Source: Myrica gale (lineage: Eukaryota; Streptophyta; Magnoliopsida; Fagales; Myricaceae). Taken from it: DNA of 64,000 nucleotides. The notes beneath the pieces were generated by a model. It was given only the letters and a program-made list of their open reading frames with translations, ran no database searches and was not told the DNA's origin. Shown here in pieces: positions 47,309-59,152 of this stretch (positions are counted from its first letter, which is position 1; every line of letters begins with the position of its first letter). The stretch spans positions 9,861,501 to 9,925,500 of the forward strand of contig OZ005600.1 in the NCBI GenBank assembly GCA_963930655.1, written 5' to 3'. Position numbers and translations under genes: made by a program.

Positions 47309-48443
47309 TTTTTTTTATTTTTTATAAGCAAGCATCATTTTATTAAAGAAAGAAAGGAAAAAGAGCAGTACAAAGATTGTACTTACAGAATTACAGCATA
47401 CAAGCGAAGAAACTAATAAAGTAAATCTAAAAAAGGGCCACCCAACAACGCATTAGCCCAGAAAAAAAAAAAAGAGTAACCATCAAACCACCCTGCAAGC
47501 TCTCCATAGTCAAAAAAGAATCCTCAAAACATCTCTTATTCCGCTCTTTCTAAAGACTCCACCAAAAGCAAGAAGGAATCATCATCCAAATAAACTTAGC
47601 GATAGGATCCTTAAACTTTCTCCCCCAACAAAGCAAGACGTCCCCAACCCGCTCCGGCATAACCCAATGAAGATTAACCATAGAGAAAACATGCTTCCAC
47701 ATACCTCTCGCCACCGGACAATGTAATAAGACATGGTTAATCGATTATCCATCACCCTTACATAAGTAACACCAATCAACCACATAAAGGTCTCTTCTCC
47801 TCAGATTATCCGTAGTCAAAATCCTACCCTGCGTAGCCTCCCAAACAAAGAAAAAATCCGACTCCAAGAGGAAGACACTGAACTTCCACCATCAAGCATG
47901 ACATAGAACGACTTAACAGAAAAAATACCACCCTTATTACCCACCCAACACAGCTTATCCTCATCACCTCTACGTAACACCAACTCATAAAGAGTAGAGT
48001 AGAAAGATGAAAACTCCTCCAACTCCGGATCATTCGCACTTCATAAGAACTGCACATTCCATACAACAGAGCGAAAATCATCCTCCATACAATCCGCCAC
48101 CAGCCCATTCGGAGTCATAGATAGAGAATAAACGGTAGGGAAAGAGAACCTCAAAGGACATCATGCCAAAACCTCTTCCTTTGCCCATTACCCACCACCA
48201 CCCGAGTATGCTCACTGAAAGAGTGAAAGACTCCCACCCCTTACTGATATGCTTCCAGAGGCTGACCCCATAAGGCCCATGAGGAGGAAAAGTGCTTCAC
48301 TCCCCCACAAAGGTACCATATTTCTCCTTAATAATACTCCTCCACATACAATCTCTCTCATTAGCAAAGCTCCATAACCATTTACCCAACAATGTTTTAT
48401 TAAACAAAGAGAGACCTCTAATACCCAAACCTCCACAATTGAC
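47309..48443 (-). pseudogene. 5'-truncated LINE fragment, unit 1 copy
   Basis: On the minus strand, [20 protein letters not shown], then a zinc-binding reverse-transcriptase tail ([20 protein letters not shown], with [23 protein letters not shown] spacing), are typical of plant L1-type elements. The 3' end on that strand is an A-rich tail, the T run at 47309-47317. Frameshifts and stops are present. Confidence 0.85.
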
Positions 48444-48446
48444 TAC

Positions 48447-48616
48447 GGTGATGTTCGTTTACCACTTTTTTTTTAGGATTTGCATCCTACTTTTTTTTTA
48501 CAATCCAAACATCACAAAACACACGTATTCCAATACAACACTTTATTACTTTTTTTACAAATATCGATCCCTTTTAATAACTTTTGCACGCATACCAATA
48601 CAACTTTAACATCACC
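48447..48616. repeat. Small MITE next to the LINE fragment, unit 1 copy
   Basis: GGTGATGTT on the left and AACATCACC on the right are inverted. The interior is T-rich then CAATACAAC-like. The second copy is at 52023-52191. Confidence 0.5.
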
Positions 48617-49344
48617 TAAATATTCACAAATTTAAGGCTTATTATTAGAGAATTCTCATAGAGTCGAGTATAATTGTTCAAACGCATTAGAATCTTTAGA
48701 ACCTTAGCAATTTCCCTTATTATTGGCATCCATTATTTTCTGTTTATTTAAGTGCAATCTTAAAATCCCAAAAATTAACAAAACATTTTTTTTCATATAA
48801 TCCTATAGATTGGACCCTGTTCCATGCAAACACAGCTAGTCGATACATTGAAGAAATCTATAACTAATACAGCTAATTGATACATTGAATTTCATTGATA
48901 GCATTGGCGTCACTGTACACGTAGAGAGACTTTTTTTTGGAAAGACGTATAAAGCACAAGCACCAAAATCATCCAAGTTGAATTACAATGACTTTTTTAG
49001 AAAAACGTTAAATCACATGGACCTAATTAGTATTTAAGCCTTTTATTTTTTGTTGTTTCTCCTCTATTCATCATCTTTCCTTTATTTTGACAGCAAGCTC
49101 CTCAGTTACAAAACATTACTTCTATCATTAGCTTTTTCCATAGCAAAAGTATTCCCCCGGAAAATGTCAGTCTAGCATGAACCATCTAATTGTTAACAGA
49201 AATAATAAACTAATAAGAGTTGAAATTATCTAGATTTCCAGTGATTTCAACATATCTGATCACAGGACTTCTGACCAAACAAGAACATTTCAGCAAGGAA
49301 AACATTTTCCTTTTCCTTTTCTGACCTTTTTCCAATAAATAATT

Positions 49345-52300
49345 TCAGTATGAATAATCATGACCTGGACTGTCTGCATGCATGTCCATGCAGTCATTGG
49401 AACTTGGTGAGTTGGTATCCCGGTTTTGGAGACTAGAAGGGTTCGTCTCGTTATTGCGATGTCCATTCCCATATGAACTAATATGATTTGAATGATAACC
49501 AACTTGCGATAGCTGATAGGACTGAATGCTCCGACGGACAGGGCTGGAGAGAGCATTTGAGAATACAGAGTTCTTTGCTTGATTATCAGATTGCCCGGTT
49601 CGAACTCCCTGACCTACGACTGATATCCCCGATGGGCTAGAAGAGACGGGGGCTCCCAAATTACTCGGGTGCATTGCATTCTGTGAGTGCTGGTTTTGAA
49701 ATGGAAGCCTGGGGGACATTGGGGGCTCGTCTGCTCCATATTCAAGCTCATTCTGCAAAACAAAAATCCTGAAGTAAATTAACATTGCCATGGAGAGATC
49801 CAGGTACACTGATTTGAGCTGAAGCACGTGAAGATAATTGCACTCTCTGCAATTGAGTGCACCCGGAAATGGTGGTCATCGAAGTAGTAAAAGATCTACC
49901 TTGCTGAGAAACAATTAGAAATTTAAGTGGTACACCACAAGACAATGGTGTTGCAGAAATAAGGAAATAAACTTTATGAGATATGCTCAATCAAAGATAA
50001 GCATGTGTGAATTACCTATATACTTTTGGAGCTTCGCCTTGGAAGCAGCTGTTTATATTCTAAACATGATATCTACTAAATCTTTACCTGAAACTCCTTA
50101 TGAATCGTGGACTGGTGAGACCATGTCTGGATCATTTGAGAGTATGCGCCTTTTGGAACTGCTAAAAGTAATCCATAGTAGCTTGCATACACCAAGTCAA
50201 TATGGATGCATCTTGTAAAATACTGATGACATAACGGAATACATCTCTTTCTATTTAGTGTACAGTGGTCCAGTTACCAGTTACCCTACAGATATCCCTA
50301 GTTCCATCCATTTCTCAAGTATACCTCACAATTAGCGTAGTACATGCTATAATGTAATATTAAATAGGCTTCATATCTCAGATAATAGATCTGAATGTAC
50401 CTACATCACTAGAAGTTGAACTTTGCTATGACAGCTGATAGTCAGATCTTCTATTTTATACAAGGGTACCTGTGAAAGGAAACAAAGGTTCTGAGCCAGC
50501 ACATTGCCCGACACCAACTGATCTAATCGGTGGTCAATACGAAGACATTGGGCAAACAGCGAGACATGATGGAAGCCATGGATTGCATCTGCTTGTTTGT
50601 AACCCATTACCACCTTACATAGTCACAGTCATTGCCAAATGTTGGGAGAAGGAAATAGAAAGGGCGAATTTGTTTCTTGTTTATTTTTCTTGGAGGGGGG
50701 AGGGGTTGGTGATTGTGTGAGATAAAATTACTATTCCCCTTATGACCTAAAACAAGCAGATTTCCACATGTTAGGCTACCCCTCTTTCTTTACAAAAAAG
50801 AGGAAGCGTGCCCCTATTTTCTCTTTAATCCAAAGGCTTTTACTATTTCAAGATAAAATCACTCAAGGGACCCTTAACACTCCCTTTTTTTTATTTTTTA
50901 TAAGCAAGCATCATTTTATTAAAGAAAGAAAGGAAAAAGAGCAGTACAAAGATTGTACTTACAGAATTACAGCATACAAGCGAAGAAACTAATAAAGTAA
51001 ATCTAAAAAAGGGCCACCCAACAACGCATTAGCCCAGAAAAAAAAAAAAAGAGTAACCATCAAAGTACCCTGCAAGCTCTCCATAGTAAAAAAAGAATCC
51101 TCAAAACATCTCTTATTCCGCTCTTTCTAAAGACTCCACCAAAAGCAAGAAGGAATCATCATCCAAATAAACTTAGCGTAGGATCCTTAAACTTTCTCCC
51201 CCAACAAAGCAAGACGTCCCCAACCCGCTCCGGCATAACCCAATGAAGATTAACCATAGAGAAAACATGCTTCCACATACCTCTCGCCACCGGACAATGT
51301 AATAAGACATGGTTAATCGATTCTCCATCACCCTTACATAAGTAACACCAATCAACCACATAAAGGCCTCTTCTCCTCAGATTATCCGTAGTCAAAATCC
51401 TACCCTGCGTAGCCTCCCAAACAAAGAAAAAATCTGACTCCAAGAGGAAGACAGTGAACTTCCACCATCAAGCATGACATAGAACGACTTAACAAAAAAA
51501 ATGCCACCCTTATTACCCACCCAACACAGCTTATCCTCATCACCTCTACGTAACACCAACTCATAAAGAGTAGAGTAGAAAGATGAAAACTCCTCCAACT
51601 CCGGATCATTCGCACTTCATAAGAACTGCACATTCCATACAACAGAGCGAAAATAATCCTCCATACAATCCGCCACCAGCCCATTCGGAGTCATAGATAG
51701 AGAATAAACTGTAGGGAAAGAGAACCTCAAAGGACATCATGCCAAAACCTCTTCCTTTGCCCATTACCCACCACCACCCGAGTATGCTCACTGAAAGAGT
51801 GAAAGACTCCCACCCCTTACTGATATGCTTCCAGAGGCTGACCCCATAAAACCCATGAGGAGGTAAAGTGCTTCACTCCCCCACAAAGGTACCATATTTC
51901 TCCTTAATAATACTCCTCCACATACAATCTCTCTCATTAGCAAAGCTCCATAACCATTTACCCAACAATTCTTTATTAAACAAAGAGAGACCCCTGATAC
52001 CCAAACCTCCACAATTGACTAAGGTGATGTTCGTTTACCACTTTTTTTTAGGATTTGCATCCTACTTTTTTTTTACAATCCAAACATCACAAAACACACG
52101 TATTCCAATACAACATTTTATTACCTTTTTTACAAACATCAATCCCTTTTAACAACTTCTGCACGCATACCAATACAACTTTAACATCACCTAAATATTC
52201 ACAATTTTATCAAAATCCTACAAATTCCTTCAAAACGAAAATCCCTAAAATTTATTCACTTTGTTGGAGAAGCCTTGAAAGATCCGTTACAAGCATAGTG

Positions 52301-55300
52301 ATTGACAACGCGATTGAAAACCGACGGCCAGCGAGAACAAAAGATTTGAACTCTTCATGAATAACACCAAGTCCTAAATCGCATGTAACAGCCAACAAGA
52401 AGAAGTTGGGTGCAGGGGCCAAAGTAGCCAAGCTCATTTTGTATCAAAGATACAAGAGAGACTTGTTGCCTTTCATCAATGGCTCCATATGCTGAATTCC
52501 ACTCACCTTGATTTAAGTGATAAAACCTACGAAGTGATGACTGAAAGCTTTCCTCCCTTCTTAATGATAATCATTTTCTTTCAGTATGTAAATCCACCGA
52601 AATTGTATTACACAAAGGAAGATATACCAGGTTTTGTGAAGGCAATTTTGTAATTCTAAACGACCAATCCATGAAAGTCTATGGCAACATTCACCAGAAG
52701 ACCAACCATTGTACAGAAGTGGAAAGAGGTTTCTCATATGCAAAACACAAGTTTGAGAATGAAAGCATTGCAACAATCCAGAACAAAGTGGTATAACATT
52801 AGAACAGAAGTAATGAGCATTAAGAAAGTTACATCACAAAGCTATAAAAACAGAAAGCAGAAAAAGAGAAGCAATTAGGACCGATAAATAATCACCAGCT
52901 AAGATACCTGCAAATACGCAACTATATCCACTGTTGTCACTCTTGATCCTTCTTCTTGTTGCCTCAAAACCCATTGATACAGTTTCTCCTGCGAGAAGAA
53001 TTAGGAAAGGGAGAGGAGGGTGTTACATATATCAAGGATCGACACGAAGGCCGACAATTGACATCTACCAAAATAACAACATAGACATCAGCATTTAAGG
53101 CCGAGCAGCAAATTACCGACGTCAGGTAACATCTGGTCTTATCATTGATTGATCATTAGATTGAAGTCCCAATAGAATAAAAACCAAAAACTCAACAATA
53201 GTTCATAAATAAGAGCCACATATCAAGAAATGTATTGCCAAAAAGAAAAAGAACTGCATCTCAGACAGGAATTGCCAAGGGAGTGTGATGTTCACTTGTA
53301 TATATTGACAGGCAGGTCTCAATAATATGACAAATCATCCACAGGTAACAGAAAAAACAGGAAAAGTAGCAATAGTAACCCATGAAGAATTTGCAATGGA
53401 AACACGTAACTGAAAATCAACGTAACAGGAAGCTACAGCAGCACCTATTTTCTTAAAGACAATTTAGATCCAAATGCACCACTTGTGAATCTTCATGTGA
53501 TAACAAGAGCTGGAGCTGTTTAACAGGTTCAAACTATGTGTTGTTCAGCGTGCATACCAAAATTTGGATTACGGCCTCAAGTGTTTCCTATTTTAGCTCA
53601 TAGTACAGACTTTTTTTTTTGATAAGTAGCTCATAGTACAGACTTCCGAAGCCTCCAAATTCCAAATTTGAGATTTGTTCTGCATTGTGCTTCTTTATTA
53701 ACAAACAGAAAGAGTACTACTGGCCCCTGGGAGTAGAATTTTATGTAAATCCTATTACATAGGCTTACAATTATATTAATGTTAACTTTCTACATGACAC
53801 AGAACCATTTCATTTTACAAAAATATACACGGATCCAATGCTTATATTTAGGAGACGTAATACACCCACCAATGGGTGATGCCAATTGAGAGTATAGAAA
53901 TATAGAGGTAACATTTTGAGAATATAAGAGAGCTTTGAAATAACTTTAAAGTAAAGTGTGAAGAGCACGTGTTTCATGTGACTGATGTTTGAAAGAGGCT
54001 TGCTAGTGCTGGCACACTTGTTGGCCTTTAATTGAATACTTGTTTCCAAATATATCAGCATACATTTGTAAGGTCTTGCGCCATCAAAGTGCATTTAGTA
54101 TGGTTACATTGCGCATATTTGCGTTCTGGCAGTATATGGTTGATTCCTGAATAAACAAACACTCCTTTGGGACTCTCCATGTTTTTCTTCTGAATAGTAC
54201 ACTACACTTCCAGTGGTAGGTCATCTTCCAAGCTTAGATTAAACAAGAATATTGTTATCCTCGTGAAGGATAAACTACCATTATGCCTTCCATGTCATAC
54301 AAACCCTTGATACACAGAAAAACCCAATGTATCTCCTCATGGTACATACACCATAGACCCCTTCATGCATAATGGCAGAAAGAGCGAATCCGACAGTCTT
54401 GCATACGCTCCTAGGATTAGTGTTTGAACAACACTTAATATGCTTTTAAACTTTCGCCGTAAAATCAGCTATAAATGATACAACAGACTCAAGTCTGTGG
54501 TGGGGAACCACCAAGCCAAGCCTTGTAATAAAAGCATAAAAATACTTAACGATGGCAATTGAGCTCCATGTGAGTTTGAGAAAGCTTTGAAATAAAAGCA
54601 TAAAGCTACTTAAAAGATTTGAGCTCCATGGACTTGGGTTCATGAAATATTCTCTGTATGGCAGAAAACCAAGCTTCCTCTTGTGTGAACACCATAAGTT
54701 CCTTGCTCTCTAATTTCCTTGACATCAATAAGGTACAATTGCAAGATAACCCACATAAAAAAAATAATAAAAGTTTGTGACTCCATTCACAATAAGAAAA
54801 ACGCAGACTTAAAAAGAAAAACAGAATCGAAGAACTTACAATATGAAGCGAAAAAGAAAACAAAACTGACGACTCAATAAACTTAGTATCAAATAGTCCG
54901 CTTGGTCTGTGACAAACTCCAGAAAATTTTGTTTAAAAAACATAAGTAATCCGAGGGGCTCCATTATTTTAAACCCAATAAAGAGAAAAGTACACTTGAA
55001 AAATGCCTGCTGCAAATAATGAGCATAGTTAAAAGAAACAGAGAACTTTAAAAAACAAAAACAACCTTTTTTGTTTCCTTCAATTTCCACGGTAACCAAA
55101 CAGATTGTAATATTGCCAAAAGGGAAAAAACACTATTAGAGAACAAAGCAATCAGGCAAACAAAATAACCCAATCAAACCAAATCCGTCACGGGAATACG
55201 AAACCAAGTAATTTTTACAAAATTAATGAAAAAAAGGGAAGAGCGAACCAGCGCGTGACGTTCTCCAGTTTGGAAAGAGAAGCGCTGGTTGTTCATGGAC

Positions 55301-55407
55301 TGGGTGTAGAGCTGGGAGAGGGAGTTGGCGGCGCTGCAGAAGGTCGTGTACATGCTACGATCCACCTCGTCCAGGCGCGTGGCATCCGACTTCCTCTTCT
55401 TCGCCAT
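49345..55407 (-). CDS. Small conserved plant protein, function unknown (3 exons; last exon duplicated)
   Basis: Exons: 55249-55407 ([20 protein letters not shown] to GERHAL, 53 codons), 52908-52988 ([20 protein letters not shown] to AYLQ, 27 codons) and 49345-49752 ([14 protein letters not shown] to DSPGHDYSY, 135 codons). All junctions are phase 0 and GT-AG; 215 residues. I recall near-identical proteins across land plants, annotated only as uncharacterised. The basic start KKRK and the Ser/Asn/Gln-rich tail suggest a nuclear, partly disordered protein, which is inference. The helical first 80 residues look like the folded part. Intron 2 carries copia, LINE and MITE relics; intron 1 is about 2.3 kb. 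An identical copy of exon 3 lies 3.6 kb further downstream at 45769-46176. Confidence 0.87.
49826..50221 (+). pseudogene. Copia integrase fragment, unit 2 copy
   Basis: Duplicate of 46250-46645 with one or two base changes; the [19 protein letters not shown] segment is unchanged. It lies antisense within intron 2 of the conserved gene. Confidence 0.85.
50885..52019 (-). pseudogene. 5'-truncated LINE fragment, unit 2 copy
   Basis: Duplicate of 47309-48443. The frame 51159-51443 reads through the zinc-binding tail ([20 protein letters not shown] then HCPVARGMW), longer than in unit 1 because a base differs near 51180 and 51325. It lies in intron 2, same strand as the gene. Confidence 0.85.
52023..52191. 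repeat. Small MITE next to the LINE fragment, unit 2 copy
   Basis: Same GGTGATGTT/AACATCACC ends as 48447-48616, with several substitutions. Confidence 0.5.
52209..52907. other. Unduplicated part of intron 2
   Basis: Lies between the right breakpoint of the duplication and exon 2. A frame at 52252-52437 (minus) is not recognisable. Confidence 0.5.
53594..53645. repeat. 19-bp direct repeat around a 14-base poly(T)-GATAAG insert
   Basis: TAGCTCATAGTACAGACTT occurs at 53594-53612 and 53627-53645. Between them is TTTTTTTTGATAAG. On the minus strand this is CTTATC followed by A8, the look of a LINE or SINE 3' end, and 19 bp is a normal target duplication for such elements. It lies in intron 1 of the conserved gene. 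Confidence 0.75.
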
Positions 55408-56691
55408 GGTCGGTGGTTCTCTTTCTTTTATTTTCTTTCTGCTTCTGGTTCTCTTTCTTTTACGTGTTAATAGAAACAGAAGGATAGACCGATAGACAGT
55501 AGGAGTTATGCTAATATGTTAAGGGAAGGTGTTGCGGATGGGTAAAGAAACTGATGAGGGAAGAGATGGTGTGAAAGGAAAGTTGGAGTAAGGCCATGAA
55601 AGTGGGTCCTCATGCTTTGCCAATTCATTTCCTCTTAGAATTCTTTTTTCATCCACACTTTTCTCAATTTTGCTTTCTCTGTCTTTCTTTACTTCGGTTC
55701 TGTCCGGTGGAAGTAAAACGAAAAAAAAAAAAAATCGAAAAGGTAGGAATAACGAGGGACCCAAATTTGATATCACTCTTATCCGCTTATACCTTTTCAA
55801 TTTGAATCCTCTAATTATTAATAAAATTTTAAATATGGATCTAAATTATCACGGTTAACACACATTTTTATTAGTTACTTTTTTTTTTAGTAAAAAGAGA
55901 AATCTGAGAACTCATTTTCGTACGGCGAGTTCAGACAGACATGACTCAGTATCCACATGAGTTGAGTTCAATGCTTCGATAAACTCAGACCGTGCATCTC
56001 ATAAACCACATATGTCAGGTAAATCCAACTTTGTTGTGGGGTGACTCCAATAAATTGTTTACCCCTCGTAAGATTCGAATTTAAAACTTGAAAGAGAGCA
56101 TATCCATAAGCCCCAAATCTTAACGAAATAGTTTTATTCTATTCCATCCAACTAGTCAAAGACAACCTCCCATGCAGTAGTGGAACAAAAGATTTTTGGT
56201 TTGAGCCGAGATAGTTATATAATATTAGTAAATCCATTATATTACATTTGTTCATATATTCATAGAAAAAAATAGTAGTATTTTTTAATTATTTTTTTTC
56301 TCTCTGTATGTACGAAAAAATAAACAGTATGTATGTTTTAACTAAATAAAAAGTAAAACAAATCAATGGGGGTCGTCAATATAATTTAATTAGGTGTTTT
56401 TTTTCTATTTCAAAGTTTATGAAATAAATCTATTAAAAAAAGCCCACAAAAACAGGGAAATTGGGTTGGGCCATGGGCCCTCCTGTATCTGCCAGTGATC
56501 TCATGGGCTTGTTAACGAGTAGGGCGCTTGAATAAAACTTCCAAGTCGAGGAACCTTTAGAAATATTCGGAAATAAAACTCCAATACCACATGACCCTAG
56601 AGTTATGTTCGAGGATTCAGTAGTATTTGCTTTCTTTCTTCCGTTCCGTAGGTTGCGGTATACTATATCTATGTAGGATTTGACTTATACT
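55408..56691. other. Promoter side of the conserved gene and AT-rich spacer
   Basis: The first 100-150 bases are probably 5' UTR, CT/AG-rich on the sense strand. No other gene is seen. Confidence 0.5.
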
Positions 56692-56961
56692 TAGTGTTGT
56701 TCATTGGCCGGTCCAGACAGAACAGGATAGGTCATTCTATCGGTCAGGTCCCCAATTTTACAGGTCCGGTTTGGATCATGTCATTTTAGGCCGATTTTGG
56801 GTTAGGTCGTGCAATTTTGGGCTGGTTACCGGTTTGGGCCGGTTTGGAGTGGTATACTCCGGTCTAGTTCCGATTTTTCATATGGGTAACCCGAAACCGG
56901 ACCAGAGTATACCGGTCTCGGTCCGGGTTCGCCGGTCCGACCGGTTTTTTAGACAGCCCTA
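56692..56961. repeat. hAT-type MITE, family D, copy 3
   Basis: The right end CAGCCCTA matches the family; the left end TAGTGTTG is decayed. Flanks CTTATACT and CTTGTACC agree at 6 of 8 positions. The interior has GGCCGGTCC and GGTCCGACCGG motifs. Confidence 0.68.
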
Positions 56962-57482
56962 CTTGTACCCAACTTAGATTACACGTGGCAAGGGATGATA
57001 TAACAAGGATCAAGGACAACAAGATTTTGGTCTTAAGAGTAAAAAAAAAAGTAATATAATAATCTTTATGTTAATTTCTATTTAATTTTAAATAAAGTAA
57101 TAGAAATAACCGAATATTATTTTTTCTTGGTATAATAAGATCTTTTTCTACAAAGAAAAATACTCTTAAATTTGTATGGTTTGATGAGTATTTTTTTTTT
57201 TGTTGTGAACATATTCCAAATGAGAGGCGGTGAGCATTCAATCACATAAGAGATGGGGTGGTGCCTAATAGAAAAAAAGTGGTTGATAAGATTTTAAGTG
57301 GAAGGAAAATAAATAAACAATTTTCTTAAGAAAAGAAAGAGCGACAAGCTGGAAAATAATTTTCCAAAAGTATTTACATCATGTGAGCCTAAATTTTTTA
57401 TTGACTAACGTATTATTTTCCGTTAACTATAATTTAAAGGAATTCGACAATGGGGTTGATAAATATGCAAATTTAATAAAAG
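56962..57482. other. AT-rich intergenic DNA
   Basis: Nothing recognisable. Confidence 0.5.
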
Positions 57483-57952
57483 AGAATTTGGCATTTTAGT
57501 CTTTAGATTTTATACCCCTTTGATAAATGGGTCCTTGAGTTTCAAATTTCAAAATTTTAGTCATTGAGTTTTCGTTGTTTGACAAAATGGTCATTCCGTT
57601 AGTCTGCCGTCCATATACTTGACGGATTTGAAGCGGTCGACCGGATATATGTGTAAAAAGTGAGTAGTCGTCCGCTATATGAAGCGGTATTGACGGATTT
57701 GAAGCGGTCGACCGGATATATGTGTAAAAAGTGAGTAGTCTTCCGCTATATGAAGCGGTCGACCGCTTCATATAGCGGACGACCGTACAAATTTGCTGAC
57801 GTGTAGCGGTCAACCGCTTCAAATCCATTAAATATATGAACGACAAACTAACGGAATAACTATTTTGTCAAACAACGAAAACCTAAGTACTAAAATTTTG
57901 AAATTTAAAACTCAATGACCGGGGTATAAAATCAAGGATCAAATTGTCAAAT
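57483..57952. repeat. Foldback MITE, family B, copy 3, with internal tandem duplication
   Basis: TTTGGCATTTTAGTC on the left and GGATCAAATTGTCAAATTT on the right are imperfect inverted ends. The inner arm TGACAAAATGGTCATTCCG mirrors CGGAATAACTATTTTGTCA. A 71-72 base unit starting TTGACGGATTTGAAGCGGTC occurs twice in a row (about 57619-57690 and 57691-57760). The centre is a near-perfect palindrome of CCGCTATATGAAGCGGTCG type. Confidence 0.8.
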
Positions 57953-58172
57953 TTCCTTAATAAAATAAAAGAATTTGGATGTCATGCATTCATCTCTAGT
58001 ACCTATTGAAAGTGGAAAAGCGTGTTGACCAAAAACGTGGTAACGGCCCACGTTAGTACCATTCCATTTGTCACTATTCGAGTCAAAGGGCTACTGCGAA
58101 ATTCAGAGAACTGGGCCGGGAATCTTTTCTTCTTCTTTTTATTTTATTTTATTTATTTCTTCTATTAAAATT

Positions 58173-58408
58173 GAGAATAAATATAAAATCAGTCCATATT
58201 ATATACGCGAAAATCGAATTAATTTATGTGATAACAAAATTATAAAATTAGTCCTTATAATTTTACTTTTATTTTCCGTTAATCCCTTCACTAGAGACTA
58301 ATTTTATATTTTTGTGAGATCATAGAGATTAATTTTATGATTTTATTATTACATAGACTAATTCGATTTTCGCTTATATCATATGGACTGATTTTATATT
58401 TATCCCTT
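58173..58408. repeat. Foldback MITE, family A, copy 3
   Basis: GAGAATAAATATAAAATCAG on the left mirrors CTGATTTTATATTTATCCCT on the right. Inner arms include TTATATACGCGAAAATCG against CGATTTTCGCTTATATCA. Confidence 0.75.
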
Positions 58409-59152
58409 AAAGTTGACCAAAATTACAAATGATTTTGAAATTAAACTGTGGGTAAATTATGATGCCAATTTTACTACTCTTTTCTTTCATTTTTATCACT
58501 AACTTTTCACTTAATTAGTAAAATATTTCTTAATTACAGAATCTAATAAAAATTTCAATTTGATAGAACCACCCTAATACAAATGAAGAACTTAGTCCAA
58601 CGCCTCAACAAAAAAGAATTTAAGAAATTATATGGAAAAGAAAAAGTTGGCTCAAGGATACTACCCGAAATATTAAAAAATAAAATTTAAAAAATTATAG
58701 CGTTGACAACTATGGGCTATGGCTAATATATTAATCAATAGTTTTTTTAGATCTTGCCGTTAAAAGGCAGTTAATAGCAAAAGTTAACTGGGAGTTACAT
58801 TTATAACGGAATCTGGGGAAGAAAATGACAGCAGTTGACAAAATTAGCCTAACTAATAGAATTAGCGTTAGTTGTCCTGAGAAATTAAACTAAATTGCGT
58901 AATTATGAAATTTAATAAATAATTCCCCAGAGATTCTCAAATACCGTATCGTATCCAAGACGCGCCATGTTCCTAATATGCTGTCTCCTTGTAACTCCAA
59001 CGATTACGGGATGGACAAATCGGAGCACATTAGACATCATTGATTTAGAATATATATGAGTAAAACGATCCTGTCCTGTGCGAAATAATTAACTAAATAA
59101 AAGAAGAGAAAATTAAATAAATAAAAATGAAACGTAGTAATGGTCTTTCCCT
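58409..59152. other. AT-rich spacer upstream of the nucleotide-sugar transporter gene
   Basis: No gene seen; the right end is presumably the transporter promoter. Confidence 0.5.

Larger units (their letters stand above)
44651..48626. repeat. Tandem duplication unit 1 (about 4.0 kb)
   Basis: It begins AAATTTAAGGCTTATTATTA and is repeated from about 48627 in direct orientation, nearly base for base over most of its length. It contains, left to right: spacer, an extra MITE (44942-45216), a copy of the terminal exon of the downstream-named gene (45769-46176, minus), a copia integrase fragment, a LINE fragment and a small MITE. It also keeps about 90 bases near 45232-45345 that unit 2 lacks. The boundary lies within short AATTT/ATTCA similarity, so it is fixed only to a few bases. 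Confidence 0.93.
48627..52208. repeat. Tandem duplication unit 2 (about 3.6 kb)
   Basis: Direct repeat of 44651-48626. It lacks the 275-bp MITE and about 90 bases near 48920. Elsewhere it differs by scattered single bases and 1-2 base indels (for example GGATAC versus AGATAA-type changes near 49833, and ACAAAGG versus ACAAAAG near 50485). The right breakpoint, TATTCACAATTTTATC at about 52196-52211, is where unit 1 instead runs into AAATTTAAGG. The short shared AATTT at both joins fits microhomology-mediated joining. Confidence 0.93.
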
